A stretch of DNA of 64,000 bases, from positions 41,042,383 to 41,106,382 of the forward strand of contig JACSVZ010000001.1 in assembly GCA_014706295.1 (NCBI GenBank), written 5' to 3'. The DNA is from Lycocorax pyrrhopterus obiensis (taxonomy: Eukaryota; Chordata; Aves; Passeriformes; Paradisaeidae). Shown one piece after another: positions 1 through 11,420 of this stretch. The notes under the pieces were generated by a model, which did not search any database, had not been told where the DNA came from, and was given only the letters and a program-made list of their open reading frames with translations. Within the stretch, counting starts at the first letter, position 1. Every line of letters starts with the position of its first letter. The translations under genes were made by a program, and so were the position numbers.

Positions 1-2308
1 GGGACTTTATTTCCAAAAGTATTTTTCACGGAAATGAATGAACATCTGTGCAGATGAATTCAGGCAGCAGAAAAAGCCTATCTGAAACTGAGCTTAAGGT
101 CTAGGAATACCTAATGGTAAGCATGTTTATCTTTGGATTTCTTCCCTTCCCTTTGAAGAGCCAGAGTGCTCTTCAGGTCACAAACGTATCTTGCTCTAAA
201 AGGAGTGGGATGATGACAGGGTTATGAAAGATATTTCTGCATTAACAAGGAGCAAAGTTGCTGATGTGTATCCTAAGTAACACAAAGATTTGAACATGAA
301 ACATTCATTAGGATTTCTTTAAAGACTCTGTAAATTGCTTTCTGTTTCATATGGAATATTACTGTCAATACAAGTATAGAAGCCATGCAAACAGGAAAGC
401 AAAATTCAGGATAAATATTGTAATTTCATGAATATTTTTCTACAGTTTTAATGACTTCAATATTTCTACCTTTTATCTAACAGAGATTACACAGTCCATC
501 TTATTTGTGATACACATACTGAATATTACATAATTTAACATCAATTAATATCTGTGAATTTAAAAAAGAAATCTCATCAGAGCTGAGCAACTGAAGATAT
601 GCTACCTTCCTAGAAAAATTAGCCAGAAAAGAGAAAAGGTTGCAAACTAATCTGGTTTTGGTTTTTTTACTTTGAAATTGTTCCTTTTCAATGGGCTTTT
701 TCTAAAGCAAAACTTTGTTTATAATTGCATCACTTTTAATATATGACAAAACTATACATCCCAGTAGTCTCACCAAATGCTGTTTAGCACTTGTATCCCT
801 GCTCTCCCTCTGGGGATAGAAGCCACTGTATGTTCAGGCTAAAGAACAGCCCTGCCTGCATGAAAAGAAGTTTGCATGCACATAGACCTTTATTCATGAG
901 ACTTTAATTTGCTCCATGGCCTTAATAAATACACTAGCATTAAGTATTCTCATGCAAACCACGACTCTAAAAATAACTCACTTCAGACATTTTTTCATGT
1001 TGTTTCCAGTTACACCGCTTTTACTAGGGACAATAATTATTACAGGTGGGGTTTTATCATCGAAAAATCACATTTGGAAAAGCAGCAGGGACTCTCAGAG
1101 GTGTGGCAGGGGATTAGCTGAGGGGTCACATTAGTATTCCCTGAGCACTAAAGGAAAAAGCTTGGCAGTGTAGCTGGGCCACTGCAGTGAGAGTGGGGCA
1201 AGCAGGTGTGGGCAACCCTCCTAATTCATCACATGGGTGTCCGACAGTGGCGCCCGTGGGTGAGGGCAAGGGCCAGTGCCCACCAAGCTACACCGTATCC
1301 CCAAAATACCTGGTGAGATTTGCTCAGAGACCCTTCTCTGTCCACCACTTTTTCTCCTAGCTTCTCTCTCATTCTTTGGCACCACTTTGTTTCTTTTTTC
1401 CTCTTTCTGCTCTTCGTTCTTCCTCATTATTTATGTCCTCACACACCAGTAGCATAACTTCATGCCAGGTGGAGCAGCAGAGGAAATGAAGCATTTCCAT
1501 GCACCACAGACTGCTGGGCTGAAACAGAAGAGAATTAACTTTCTCCTAGCTAAGTTTAAGCCCATTTGCTCCTGCACCAAGTTTCTCTATCCAGTGAGCT
1601 GGCTGCAGGGAGAGCATGAGTGGGAGTGGGATGGTGTCACTCAAAGCCCTTGTCAGCCGCAGAGCTGTGCTGCCACTTGTTGGGGTGGGCACAGGGGCTG
1701 TGCAGCTGGCTCAGGAGGGCAGGCTGAAGGCTGGAGCATGGGGGACGGCTCTCACCTAGAGGTGTGTTTGTTTAGGTATGTGGCTGCTTCCCCACAGCCA
1801 TTTTCACGGCACTGCCCTCATCTGTGCCCTTGCTCTACAAGCTAATCTTTTTAAATTGAGATTTTTAAATTTTAGCTCATTGAAACTGGAACCACCTCAT
1901 TTTTGCATCCCAGATACACAGACTCTGTGAGGGCTCAGTTTAGATCCCTGTGCATTAGGTATATTACTGTCAGTTCAGGCTTTCTTAACAAATCTGAGAG
2001 CCAAAAAATATTTTTAAAACCTTGGTATGCAGTCTTCTTTCTGCAGGTTTACCCCTGCTATTTAGAGTTTTATATGGGAATAACCCCATCATTCAGCATG
2101 TGGCATGTGGCATTGGTGTAACTTTCAATGCCAGAGATCCTAAGGCAGTTATAATATTATAGTGTTGCAATCGGACTTTGTTCTGTTAAACCTAGCCTGG
2201 GCTTGGTTCTGGCTTCCTAAAAAGGCTTTAGGAGAATCGTGTTCTATAAAAACAGCTGAATGAAAAATATCATTTTAAAAAGGTGTTGAAGAAGCCACTT
2301 CACTAGTT
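1..2308. other. Unique noncoding sequence
   Basis: AT-rich DNA without a repeat or gene that I recognise. A GC-richer patch at about 1150-1850 has an open frame of 127 codons on the plus strand (1462-1845). Its translation is rich in Gly, Trp, Cys and His, matches no family I know and has no convincing splice context, so I do not call it a gene. Confidence 0.6.
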
Positions 2309-2684
2309 CATGGCTGTCGCTGTTCTCACCGCAGACGAGTAGAGAAATGACACAAGAGTCCAGGCTCAGGGATAAATGGAAGCGATTTAATAATCTTTCT
2401 GAAGGCTTTTATATGTTAGTTCGCAAAAGTGTGTTAAATGGCATAAGGTAATTGGTTTTTTGGCCATCTACCCCTTGAGGGGTCAAGTTTTAAGACACCC
2501 ATCTCTGAATGTTTTTCTAGTTAGAACCATAACAATCCTGCAAAACAACCTGCAGGTGCAAGAAGTTTACAAAACTGTAACATTGTTTGGAGTTACTTGC
2601 ATGGGAAAGACAGAGCTCTCACAAAAATGCTGCAGAGAGCTGGAGAAATTCTCTGCTGGAGCTTTTTCAGCATCCATACATGGC
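2309..2684 (-). mobile_element. Antisense solo LTR of an endogenous retrovirus
   Basis: An LTR-like unit of about 366 bp (2315-2680) lies on the minus strand. On the plus strand it opens TGTCGCTG and closes CATACA, so it has TG/CA ends. Read on the minus strand it has a TATA-like CATATAAAAG near 2408-2417 and an ATTAAA-type polyadenylation signal about 20 bp further on, the usual order of an LTR. The hexamer CATGGC occurs at 2309-2314 and again at 2679-2684. With strict TG/CA ends the target duplication is the 4-bp TGGC; a 6-bp duplication would need an end changed to TA. No internal retroviral sequence flanks it, so it appears to be a solo LTR. The family is inferred from general resemblance to avian LTRs. 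Confidence 0.6.
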
Positions 2685-2784
2685 AGATAAACCCACCAAG
2701 AGCTATTAAATACAGAGAAGTCTCCAATAAGCAAGAAATTCTCAATCCTTGAATTTTTCAGCCAGGGGAGTATATCATCATTAC

Positions 2785-2885
2785 ATGCTTGCCTTGTTCT
2801 CATCCTCCTTGGACTCTCCATTTTTGGAGGCAAGGTGTTAGGTTAGATGGACTTTTGGTCTGACTCAGCTTAGCCATCCCTGTGC
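2785..2885 (+). mobile_element. Ancient CR1 (amniote type) 3' end
   Basis: The stretch GTTAGGTTAGATGGACTTTT, followed by GGTCTGACTCAGCTTAGCCA, matches in form the 3' tail of old amniote CR1 elements (consensus-like: ...actagatggacc-ttggtctgacccagtatggcc...). The usual terminal octamer repeats have decayed. The 5' limit is uncertain. It is a fragment without coding capacity, clearly older than the CR1 ends at 36014 and 39700. Confidence 0.55.
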
Positions 2886-5169
2886 TACTTCAAGCCACCC
2901 ACATAGTAGTACTTTTTTTTCCTGACATTGATGAGAGAAGTATCTCATGTTGATGAGTTAAGTCAAAGCAAAAAAAAAAAATTAAAATCTGTACTGTTTT
3001 AGTCATATGCGTAAGGAAGAATCTGGATGTCATGCTTGCCATAGAAAATGTTCTCTCACCTTCAATAAGAAATCTGTTTTCTGTTTTCTTAAAAATGGAT
3101 GTGGGTGTTACAAATGGCAGTTCTTTACCGCTTTTAAAAATGAACGCTTTCCATTCATTTAAGAAGAGACTATCAGAAAATATATTATTACCAAGGGTTG
3201 GTAGGAGGCAACATCAAACAGCATGTCAGCTCTGAAAGAGAAATGAACCATGGAAACAGACTGAATGCAGGACCCAACTGCTGAGGTTCAGGGCAGAGGA
3301 CAGGAGCATCCCATCGAGGCCATGGCGCAGGAGGGCAGCTGAGATCTTCAGGCAGGCTGAAAAATAGCTCAGCCCCTCCTGACTACTCCACTGCTGCTCC
3401 ATTCCAAGTCTGTGTGTGGCTATGTGGCCTGGAACTGCAGGTATGACCCATGGTAAATCTGGGCAACGTGAATTAGCTGAAGTACAAACCACTGGTTTTA
3501 TGTGTTCACGTGTGATATCCAATGGACACAGGCAGATGCAGAACAAAACAGCCTGGTATGGCACAAAAACAATTTACTGACTCCTTCTGGACAGCTTGAA
3601 TTGGCACAGTGATCTTATGTCAGAGGAGCAATTTGCATCATTGTTCACCCCTGCTTTGGAGCACATACTAGGATATCTAAAGCCAGTTCGACTGTATGAT
3701 CAATGCAAAAAAAATTGTGGCCTTCATACCTAACCTGTTACAACTGTGCAGGAGTTACTCTGGATTTATGAATGTGCAAACACACCAGGATGACCTGCTT
3801 CATTTTGCTGCCCTGAGCAGTTCTTCCGTGTCCGTCCCAACTTACCTAACCTCTGCAAGCCTTTCCACGTAATACACATTTCCTCGCTTCAGCCTACTAG
3901 AACTATATGAATGAAAATAAATGACACAACTAAAATACTAAATTCCTTACATGTTGAATATCACACTTAACATTTGAAGGAGTACAACATATTTAATTAC
4001 AGAAGTGTATCAATTCCATGAGAAAAGTAGCGTATAAAAGCCTCTGTTACAAGGTGAAATATTGGCGTCAGAGTTGGAAAATGCCAAAAAGAATATTATT
4101 TGTGCGGCTTTTATTTTGCCATTATAACACCCTACTTATTTGCAATAAAAATTATTATTTTTCCATAGAACCCCTGCTTTGTTCATTGCACAGAACAGGC
4201 AGAGCTCAGTGAGATGCCTGTTCAATATTTCTTTTCATCATCATCTGAAAGCCCGTAGTTCAGTGTTTTATTTACAGCAGGTTGCACAGACTCAGCTCAG
4301 GCACAGAATATTGCCTCTCCTCATTGCTTTTACTATCACAATCATCCTTGCACTATGTTGTACTTAATTTCATTTTTATTAGTATTTCCTACAACTCTAT
4401 TACAGTCATATCCTTGCACTTTTGCACACTGGATCTTGATTTCTTTTGGGTCAAAAGGAAACATAACCAAAGACGGGGGACAAATTCCTTCCTTGAAGAG
4501 ACAGGAAGTACATAGCTGCCATGATCTCATGTGCAACGGGAGAGGCAAGCTCGAGTCTCTTAGGCAGTAGAAGAAAATGAAGAAACATCCCTCAGTTCCT
4601 ACACACCACAACCAGCTTTTGACAAAAACAGGCCCGACTGTTATTTGGTGTGGCACTCATATCTGCAGGTACTGTGTGTGCCACAAGGATCCTGAAGGAG
4701 GGCGTTTCCCACTTGTGCTCCCCAAGAGGGACTCATGGGGCTTTTCAGACTCCTTAAAGCAGGCAACAGTAATGCACATGCACAGAGACTCCTCAGAAAC
4801 CTTACTAATCACAGCTATGGCTTCCAATGACAGAATCGAACAGGGTTTTGAGTATGAGATTCCCAGACTTGGTACTCACTCCTTATGGCCTGGGGCCTCA
4901 GGTGACTTCATTAATACCAACAACTTTGTAAATCAGGCCACCCCTTTTCTATTTCATCTGGAATTCTGAACTGGAACTATACTTTAAAATATCAGCATCT
5001 TGAAGATTTTGTAATTTATCTACCTTAGAGTCTTGTTGTGGGTACCTTTTTCGAGTGTGCATGGCCCAGGACAATGAAATGGTTGTTGTTTTGAAAACCA
5101 TTACTACTAAACATTCCACTTCCAACAGACATTCAATTCAACAGACATTTTGTGGACATTTTATGGACA
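2886..5169. other. Unique noncoding sequence
   Basis: No gene or clear repeat. There is an adenine tract near 2969-2980 and a GC-richer patch at about 3230-3560. Near 5120-5170 the phrase gacattttgtggacattttatggacatttt is a short local triplication, perhaps already the decayed tail of the ERVL element that follows. Confidence 0.5.
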
Positions 5170-5313
5170 TTTTGCAGGGGTGGTCCATGGACTAAGGGAA
5201 CAAGATCTGCTTATTATTTCAAAGGATGGGAAGGGGGAGTGGTGAGTAATGAAGTTGTATTGAATAGTGTGGTACTTGGGCATGGTGCTAATGGTATGGA
5301 GTAAGGGGTGGAA
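5170..5313 (+). mobile_element. ERVL internal tail with polypurine tract
   Basis: This is the last part of the internal region of an ERVL-type element directly upstream of its 3' LTR. It ends in a purine-rich run, GGAGTAAGGGGTGGAA, which fits the polypurine tract that primes plus-strand synthesis. It touches the LTR start (TGTGCTGG at 5314) without a gap, as expected for a 3' LTR. No gag, pol or env reading frame remains. A related tail precedes the second LTR at 63947. The 5' limit is approximate. Confidence 0.6.
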
Positions 5314-5896
5314 TGTGCTGGTTTCAGCTGGGTAGAGTTAACTTTCTTCATGGTGGCTGCTATGGGGCTGTGTCTTGGATTTGTGCTGAACAGAGTTGAT
5401 AATACAGAGATGTTTTTGTTATTGCTGAGCTGGGCTTGCACAGAGCCAAGGCCTTGTCTGGTTTTCATACTGCCATGCTGGTGAGGAGACTGGGGATGCA
5501 TGGGAGACTGGGAGGAGACACAGCCAGGACAGGTGACCCAAACTGATCAAAGGGATATTCCAGACCAGATGACATCATGCTCAGTATGTAAAGTGAGGGA
5601 AGAAGGAGGAAGGGAGTGGCATTTGGAGTGATGGAGTTTTGTCTTCTCAAGTCACCATTACATGTGATGGGACCCTGCTCTCCTGGAGATGGCTGAACAC
5701 CTGCCTGCCCATGGGAAGCACTGAATTAATTCCTTGTTTTGCTTTGCTTGTGTGTGTGGCTTTTGCTTTCCCTGTTTATCTCAACCCATGGGCTCTCCTG
5801 CTTTTACCTTTCCAATTTTCTCACTGATCCCCTTGGTGTGGGAGTGAGAGAGCAGATGCGCGGGGCTTGGTTGATAGCTGGGGTTAAACCATGACA
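5314..5896 (+). mobile_element. ERVL-type 3' LTR, about 583 bp
   Basis: The LTR begins TGTGCTGGTTTCAGCTGGGT and ends GGGGTTAAACCATGACA, giving TG/CA ends. I recognise the widespread avian ERVL LTR from its ordered blocks: the opening block, a GGGACACAGCC-like block (gagacacagccaggacagg, about 5515), AAAGGGATATTCC (5550-5562), the block GATGGCTGAACACCTGCCTG (5689-5708), and a tail ending in TTAAACCATGACA. A CRE-like TGACATCA sits at 5570-5577, just before a weak TATA-like run. Near 5768-5790 a short segment that I expect to hold the polyadenylation signal seems to be deleted. No target duplication is visible. The upstream side is retroviral, so this is a 3' LTR of a truncated provirus and not a solo LTR. 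Confidence 0.8.
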
Positions 5897-8800
5897 CTCT
5901 CTCACTTTTTATTTGGAAATGGCTGCCTCATATTTTTCATTGTGTCTTTCAGGCAGCACAAATCTTAATGAGGAAATGACTGACATTAATAAGGCAGTAA
6001 TGTGTTTTCATAGCCACCACTTAGTGGCAGATGCTCAGAATAACTAAGACACAGGTAATGGATAATTAACAGAAAGATGATTTCTTTTTGTCCACCTATT
6101 TCTCATGAAGAAATATATTCTTGAGTGCAAAAACTGTCTCCAAATAGTTGATAAGGAAAAAAATGCCTAATACAAATGGAACATTTGATACGCCCATAAA
6201 TAATACAAACTTTTCCTTTTTTTAATCCAGAGGACATATGGATGAAATAGGTATTGTCAGTCAGCCAACAAGTAACATTAATATCCTTTAAAAACATACT
6301 TCTACGCTACATAGAAAACTTTATTTTAAATTCAGCCTAGCACTTTATACTCACTAATGGGTACAACTTCACAGGCAAAGTCACTTGAAGACAAAAATAA
6401 CAGCTCAATTAGATGGGGACCAGTTGGCCATCTTGTCGCCATTACCACCTCGTACAAAGTTAAAGGTGTGTCTGTGCACTTTGCTGAATAGGGACAGCCT
6501 TTAACTGCCTTGCTGAACCAGGACTTCAATTATTTGTGGACATTAAAAAAGGTATTATCTAATTAATTATGCAGTGAGACAGTTAGCACAGTAAATCAGC
6601 TGGATGATAGGTGGACTGTACATGCTCAGAATTTAAGCAATCATAGTGTTATTTTCTCTGACAGGTGTTTATTCAGTCAAAGTGGAAGTAAATGATCTAA
6701 ATATGAGTAAATAAATAATTGTTGCAACAGTGTTTCAGTTCTGGAGATGTTTTGCATTTGTTTGAGTTTGAAACCTGACTGCTTCAAGCCTTAAAATTCT
6801 GTAAGAAGGAGACATTATCCCTCACAGGAGCAGAGAAACAAAGGTTACAGGAGATCTACTTCTGGCCAAACACCTGCAAGAGCCCAGGCTGAAATGCAGA
6901 GGTGAAAGGCTGGCGAACCCCAGTGAGCCACTGTGTCCCTGACTCATCAAGCAGCATCTGTGCAAAGGTAAACCAGGAGAGGGCAGGCCAGTGTCCTTTC
7001 AAGAAGATAAACTTCTTCAGTTTAATTTTTCAGATAAAATTAATATTTTTGATCTTGAAAATACTGAAATATTTCCAAAATAAACTCATGTGACTCTGTG
7101 GGACATAGTATCAATGATTATGAACAAGATTATATCTGATATTTGAATTCTTCTTTTTCAATGACTGGAGATAGTGGTTTTTTTTCAGGCAGTCAAAGCT
7201 TTGGAGATTCTTTGGACACAATAATTCCATAAAATCTTTGCTTTTTAAAAAAAAATTCTTCTGGTCTTTGAAGGCTGTAGGATACTACTGAACTCTTGAA
7301 ATTCTCTTTCTTTCTTGAACTCCAGTAAATTGAAATACTGATTTTTGTGATATCTCTTCTGAGATTTACTGACTCTGTTGGTCAAAGTTCTTCTCACTTT
7401 TCCTGGCTGTGAGCTCAGAATTGCCATGCCAGTGTTTTGCTGTGAACCACTGAAATCGCTGATCTCTGTAAATGGTTTTTGCTTTAAATGTCCCTGCTCT
7501 GGAGTTTTGTGAGTGCTCTCTGCCAGTGCACTACGGAGTAGCACAGATCTCCATGGATGGAGAACAGCTGTGTCCGGTCTTCCTTACTCTTCTGACATTT
7601 TAATTTAATTTAATTATGTGGATAAAAACCTTCCTCTGGGGAGTTTGGCACTGGCAATAGAAAACAGGTACCATACATTCAAACATAGATATTCTTTATC
7701 TCTTATCGCTAAAATGTCAGCCTCTCCAATTTCTAATCTATATTACAGGATGAAAATGGTCAGTGCAAACACATTCAAAGCATCTTCACTTTAACATACA
7801 GCCCTTTGACTTCTGTTGACACCTACTCCTTCTCACAGGACTTCTAAGGTAAGACGCATTCAACCTGCTGTCAGTCAGTGTGAAATTCCTAGTCTCAGGC
7901 AGTTCATCTGCAGTAAGCAGAGAAAGGCAGGTACTTTCAGAGATGATTTATCCCCTCCTAAGACAGCTGTCTTCAAGATATGGAATGAGTTTGTCTCTGA
8001 AAGGCTGTTCCAGTTGGGCTCTACACAGTAACATTCACTTTCGCTGGCAACCCCCTGCCACAGCCACCATCACAATTCTTGATGTCAGTGAGCTCAGATG
8101 AAATGCAGCTCAGTGACAGACAGTCAGCACACGGAATGATGCCTGCACTTAGTAGATGCTTCCTTCCTTACAGCAATTGGTGAACAACATGGCAACCAGT
8201 CACAGTCTTTGATGGCCAGCTGGAAAGACATTTTCCCCAGGTAACATACATTACATTACTGGAAAAATTACTCAGTTGCATCATTTCTTTTACAAAATGC
8301 TGACTTCTAAAAGATGTCTCTCTGAGTGCTACTTGTCCTGGTTCATTGTTGGACTGAGTTCCCCAGCTTCATAAGTGTGGCTGCACAGCAATCCACTGAG
8401 CCATTGGTTTATTGCCTTATCATTCAAAATAAATGACGGCCCAATTAATTTTTCAAACTTTTGTGTCAGAGCTTTTGCCAAGACCTGCTCATTGCTGTCA
8501 CTTGGCAGAGGACATTACGATGCCATTTGGCATATGCTTGGTAGGCGTGGAGCTACTCAGTTCCTTCTGCTTCCAGTAAGAACCAATAACATTGAGGGGT
8601 TCCCTTGAGAAATGCAGTAGTGGGCTGCCTGGGCTTAGGGCTTGATGAGTGATAGCAATTTTGCCCGTAAACTGTAAGCTCAGACACCATGAGTATTATA
8701 AGCAGGATGGAAATCAGGCTTTTAAATGGGCGTCTAAGATCCCAGTAGAAGGCATCTGGCTTCTTGCACAGCAGATAATTGCAGGGATTTCAGTCACCAC

Positions 8801-9257
8801 AGTTCAGGTATTAAAGGGCTGCAATCAATTATACAAACTGCTGCAAAATCTAATATTGTCCCATAAAATCATGAAAAAATGCTAACATCTCTCAGCTGTT
8901 GACATGGTTATAGAGATTGGTAATTAAATGATAGGGAAAAAAATAGAAATTAACATCAAGTCTGGAAATACTGCAAGGAGGAATTCATAATGGGTGCTAT
9001 TTTGATCAATGTTATTGGATGCAATGTTATCCAGTGTAATGATGATGATTCAATGCTTTAAGAGAAAAGATAGCAAGTGAACTGATTGTGACAATGACAG
9101 TAATTTGGAAGATACTAGTTAACTTCATAAAAACAATATAAAGATACTTGAAAGAATTTAGTAAAAAAAACCCCAAAAACCAAATGTACAGAAATGCATG
9201 AAGAAAAATATATTCTGAAACAAGTATCTTATGGGGTGGAAACATCTTAGGCCTTAG
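5897..9257. other. Unique noncoding sequence
   Basis: No recognised repeat or gene. Two items were examined. An open frame on the minus strand at 7245-7544 (99 codons, Lys/Ser/Gln-rich) has no family resemblance. An exon-like unit at 8174-8240 has a pyrimidine-rich tract and CAG before it and GTAACA after it (see findings). Confidence 0.5.
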
Positions 9258-9390
9258 AAATATCCAGGTAGGATAGGGCCCTTAGCAACCTGACCTAGTG
9301 GATGGTACCCATGCCCATGGCAGCAGGGTTGAAACTATATGATCTTTAGAGGACCCTTGTAACTCAAATCATTCCATGCTGAATCTATGA
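9258..9390 (+). mobile_element. CR1 LINE 3' end, plus strand
   Basis: The segment follows the standard CR1 tail in order: TATCCAGGTAGGATAGGGCC, an AGCAACCTGACCTAGTGGA block, a GGCAGCAGGGTTGAAACTA block, then a GATCTTTAGAGGACCCTTGTAACTC block and a decayed octamer tail near 9370-9390. This is the 5'-truncated form typical of CR1. It has many substitutions and small indels, so it is an old copy. It has no reading frame. Confidence 0.8.
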
Positions 9391-9679
9391 ACATGGAATA
9401 CTGTGAGAAGTGCTTTTTACACATAGATTTTGGCAAAAAAGGGGAAATTTGTCACTCCACACCCAGAAATATCCCATTGTATGGTATGACTTTGCTGACT
9501 TAAGCATATTAATGTCTCAATCAATGACAACATTTTGGGATAAGAAAAAATACTAACAAATTGGAGGGTATGGCAGCAAAGTGTTGACAGGACAGAAGTA
9601 AACCTATATAGCTGAGCTACATTAACTCTTGCTTCTTAAATTTTGAAGACAGTGAAAGTCAGCTACAGCAGTTTTCTCA

Positions 9680-10152
9680 GGACCATGTCCAGTTGGGTTT
9701 TGAGTATCTCTGCAGATGGAGACTCTAAAACCTCCTTGGGCAGCCTGCACCTGTGCTCAGCCACTCTCACAGTGAAAAAGTGTTTCCTGATGTTCAGGAA
9801 ACACCTCCTGTGTTTCACTTTGTGCCCATTGCCTCTGGTCCTGTTCCCAGGCACCACTGAGCAGAGCCTGGCTCTGTCATCTTTGCATCCTCCCTTTGGG
9901 TATTATATCTGTTGGAAACTCCTGAGTCTTCATTGCTGAGTCTTTACTGCTCCAAGGCCAAAGAGTCTCATCTCTCTCAGCTTCTCTTTATACGTCCAGT
10001 GCTCCAGAACTTAATCATCTTGGTGATCCTTCACTAAACTTGCTCCAGCATGCCCATGTCTTGTATTGGGGAGCTGAGAGCTGGATACACCATCCCACCA
10101 CAGATGTGGTCCCACCAGTGCTGACCAGAGGGGAAGAGTCACCTTCCTTAGT
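9680..10152 (-). mobile_element. CR1 LINE fragment, minus strand
   Basis: About 470 bp of CR1 in antisense orientation. Recognisable blocks on the plus strand are GTTTTGAGTATCTCTGCAGA, CTTGGGCAGCCTGCACCTGT, TTTCCTGATGTTCAGGAAAC, TTCACTTTGTGCCCATTGCC, GGCACCACTGAGCAGAGCCT and GATGTGGTCCCACCAGTGCT. These correspond to the region just upstream of the CR1 3' untranslated end, which codes for the last part of the reverse transcriptase ORF in intact elements. Frameshifts break it. The extreme 3' end with octamer repeats is not present, so it is truncated at both ends. It faces the CR1 end at 9258-9390, about 290 bp away, and is probably a separate insertion. Confidence 0.8.
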
Positions 10153-10599
10153 GTCAGTGGTTGTGGAATGGGATCCCTCAAAAATGATGCAATTTAAAAC
10201 TTTACAATTTAAAGCACACAAACAAAGTAGGGAAAGAAATCAATTAGGGAAAAGTAAATGGCTAAACAGTAAGGAAAGACATGACAATAATTTATAACCC
10301 TTGTAAATTAAACAGAAAAAAAGATACCTGAATGGCGGCCAGCAGTATTTGCTCTGAGAAATTATGGCAACTGCTCTAACTTAAGCCACTTGGAGTTGTA
10401 TTAAGCATAACCAGATCTAAGCACTGGGAATAAATGCTGGCAGTAGCAGAGGGAAAAACAATGTTAGAAAATGCAATATGTCTCTTCCATTTTTAACTTC
10501 TAGGAACATGTGTTGCTTCCTTTCTGAATGCTAGCAGATGTCAGCACCCTGCAGACTGGTTTCTCAGAGGAGGAGAAATCAGAGTGGATATACTCTAAA
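10153..10599. other. Unique noncoding sequence
   Basis: AT-rich, with no recognised feature. It borders the CR1 fragment on the left and candidate conserved sequence on the right. Confidence 0.4.
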
Positions 10600-11420
10600 C
10601 GCAAATTGAGTAATTTACATTTAGACACTCATCCTGGAGCGGAGATTGTCATAAATAACATGCAGGCGATCCCTCCTTTCAAGACACACAGCCAAACGCC
10701 AATGCCCTGTTCCCAGGGAGCAACTTCAATCAAAGATATCGGCCAAAAGCAAACTCTGCGGCCTCTCACACAGCGATGGCCTCATCAGAAAGGTGTATTA
10801 AAATGTCAGCAGGAAAGAGATGTCAATCTCTGCCTTTCCTAGCACACAATGACATTTTGAAAGCAGTGCCACCTGGTGACACCTGCCAAACAACACTCTG
10901 CTGCTCAGTGGAGCATACAGCGCCTCAGAAATACCTCAAAAGAGGATATGGAATTGAACAAAACCAAAAAGAAGGAAAAAAAAAAAGTAGTGTATTTTTT
11001 ATTTATTTCCTTCTATAATTCCTTGTCAAGTTTCCACATGCAAAAATCTTTTCTCTTTTTCTGAATAGTGGTGAGAGCAAGCGATGGGTTTAATCACTGG
11101 CATCAGTTCGTGCCTGCTGGCACTGTAATTTATCTCAGCAGAGTGCAGCCCTCTCCTGTGATAAGCTGCCGTGCTACCACAAGTTATGAATCCTCTCGCT
11201 AACAGTGAGGCTGACCCATAGCCGACAGTACCGGACTTGGTACAAAGCAGGTTTTGAAGCACAGTGAAGCTGATGCCGGAGTGATCACACAGCCTTTGAA
11301 TGCTGCAAACACCCAGCACAATCTGGAGCAGCATCTCCTCCTCATAAGGCCAATGCAACACTTTTGTTACGCTGGCCACCCTGAGAGCGAGCCTGCTGCA
11401 TCAGGAATGGGCCCCAGACA
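10600..11420. promoter_or_regulatory. Candidate conserved noncoding region
   Basis: Unique sequence that keeps several CpG sites although the surrounding DNA is CpG-poor. Examples are around 10638, 10668, 10696 and 10740, and a cluster at about 11080-11400 (agcgatgg, gttcgtgcc, gccgtgct, ctcgctaa, gccgacagtaccgg, gccggagtg, ttacgctgg, gagcgagcc). I infer possible constraint from this, from the lack of recognised repeats and from the mixed-complexity texture. The frame at 10528-10842 resembles no protein I know. There is no direct evidence of function, and no cross-species alignment was possible. Confidence 0.3.

Noticed and set aside
5314..5896. Possibility that the ERVL LTR is a solo LTR
   Set aside because: The sequence just upstream is a polypurine tract and internal tail, and no target duplication flanks the LTR itself.
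7245..7544. 99-codon Lys/Ser/Gln-rich minus-strand frame, looking somewhat like a disordered protein exon
   Set aside because: It does not start with ATG, has no clear splice sites and shows no family similarity that I can recognise.
9643..9939. 98-codon plus-strand frame and its minus-strand shadow
   Set aside because: Both lie inside the antisense CR1 fragment and are not independent genes.
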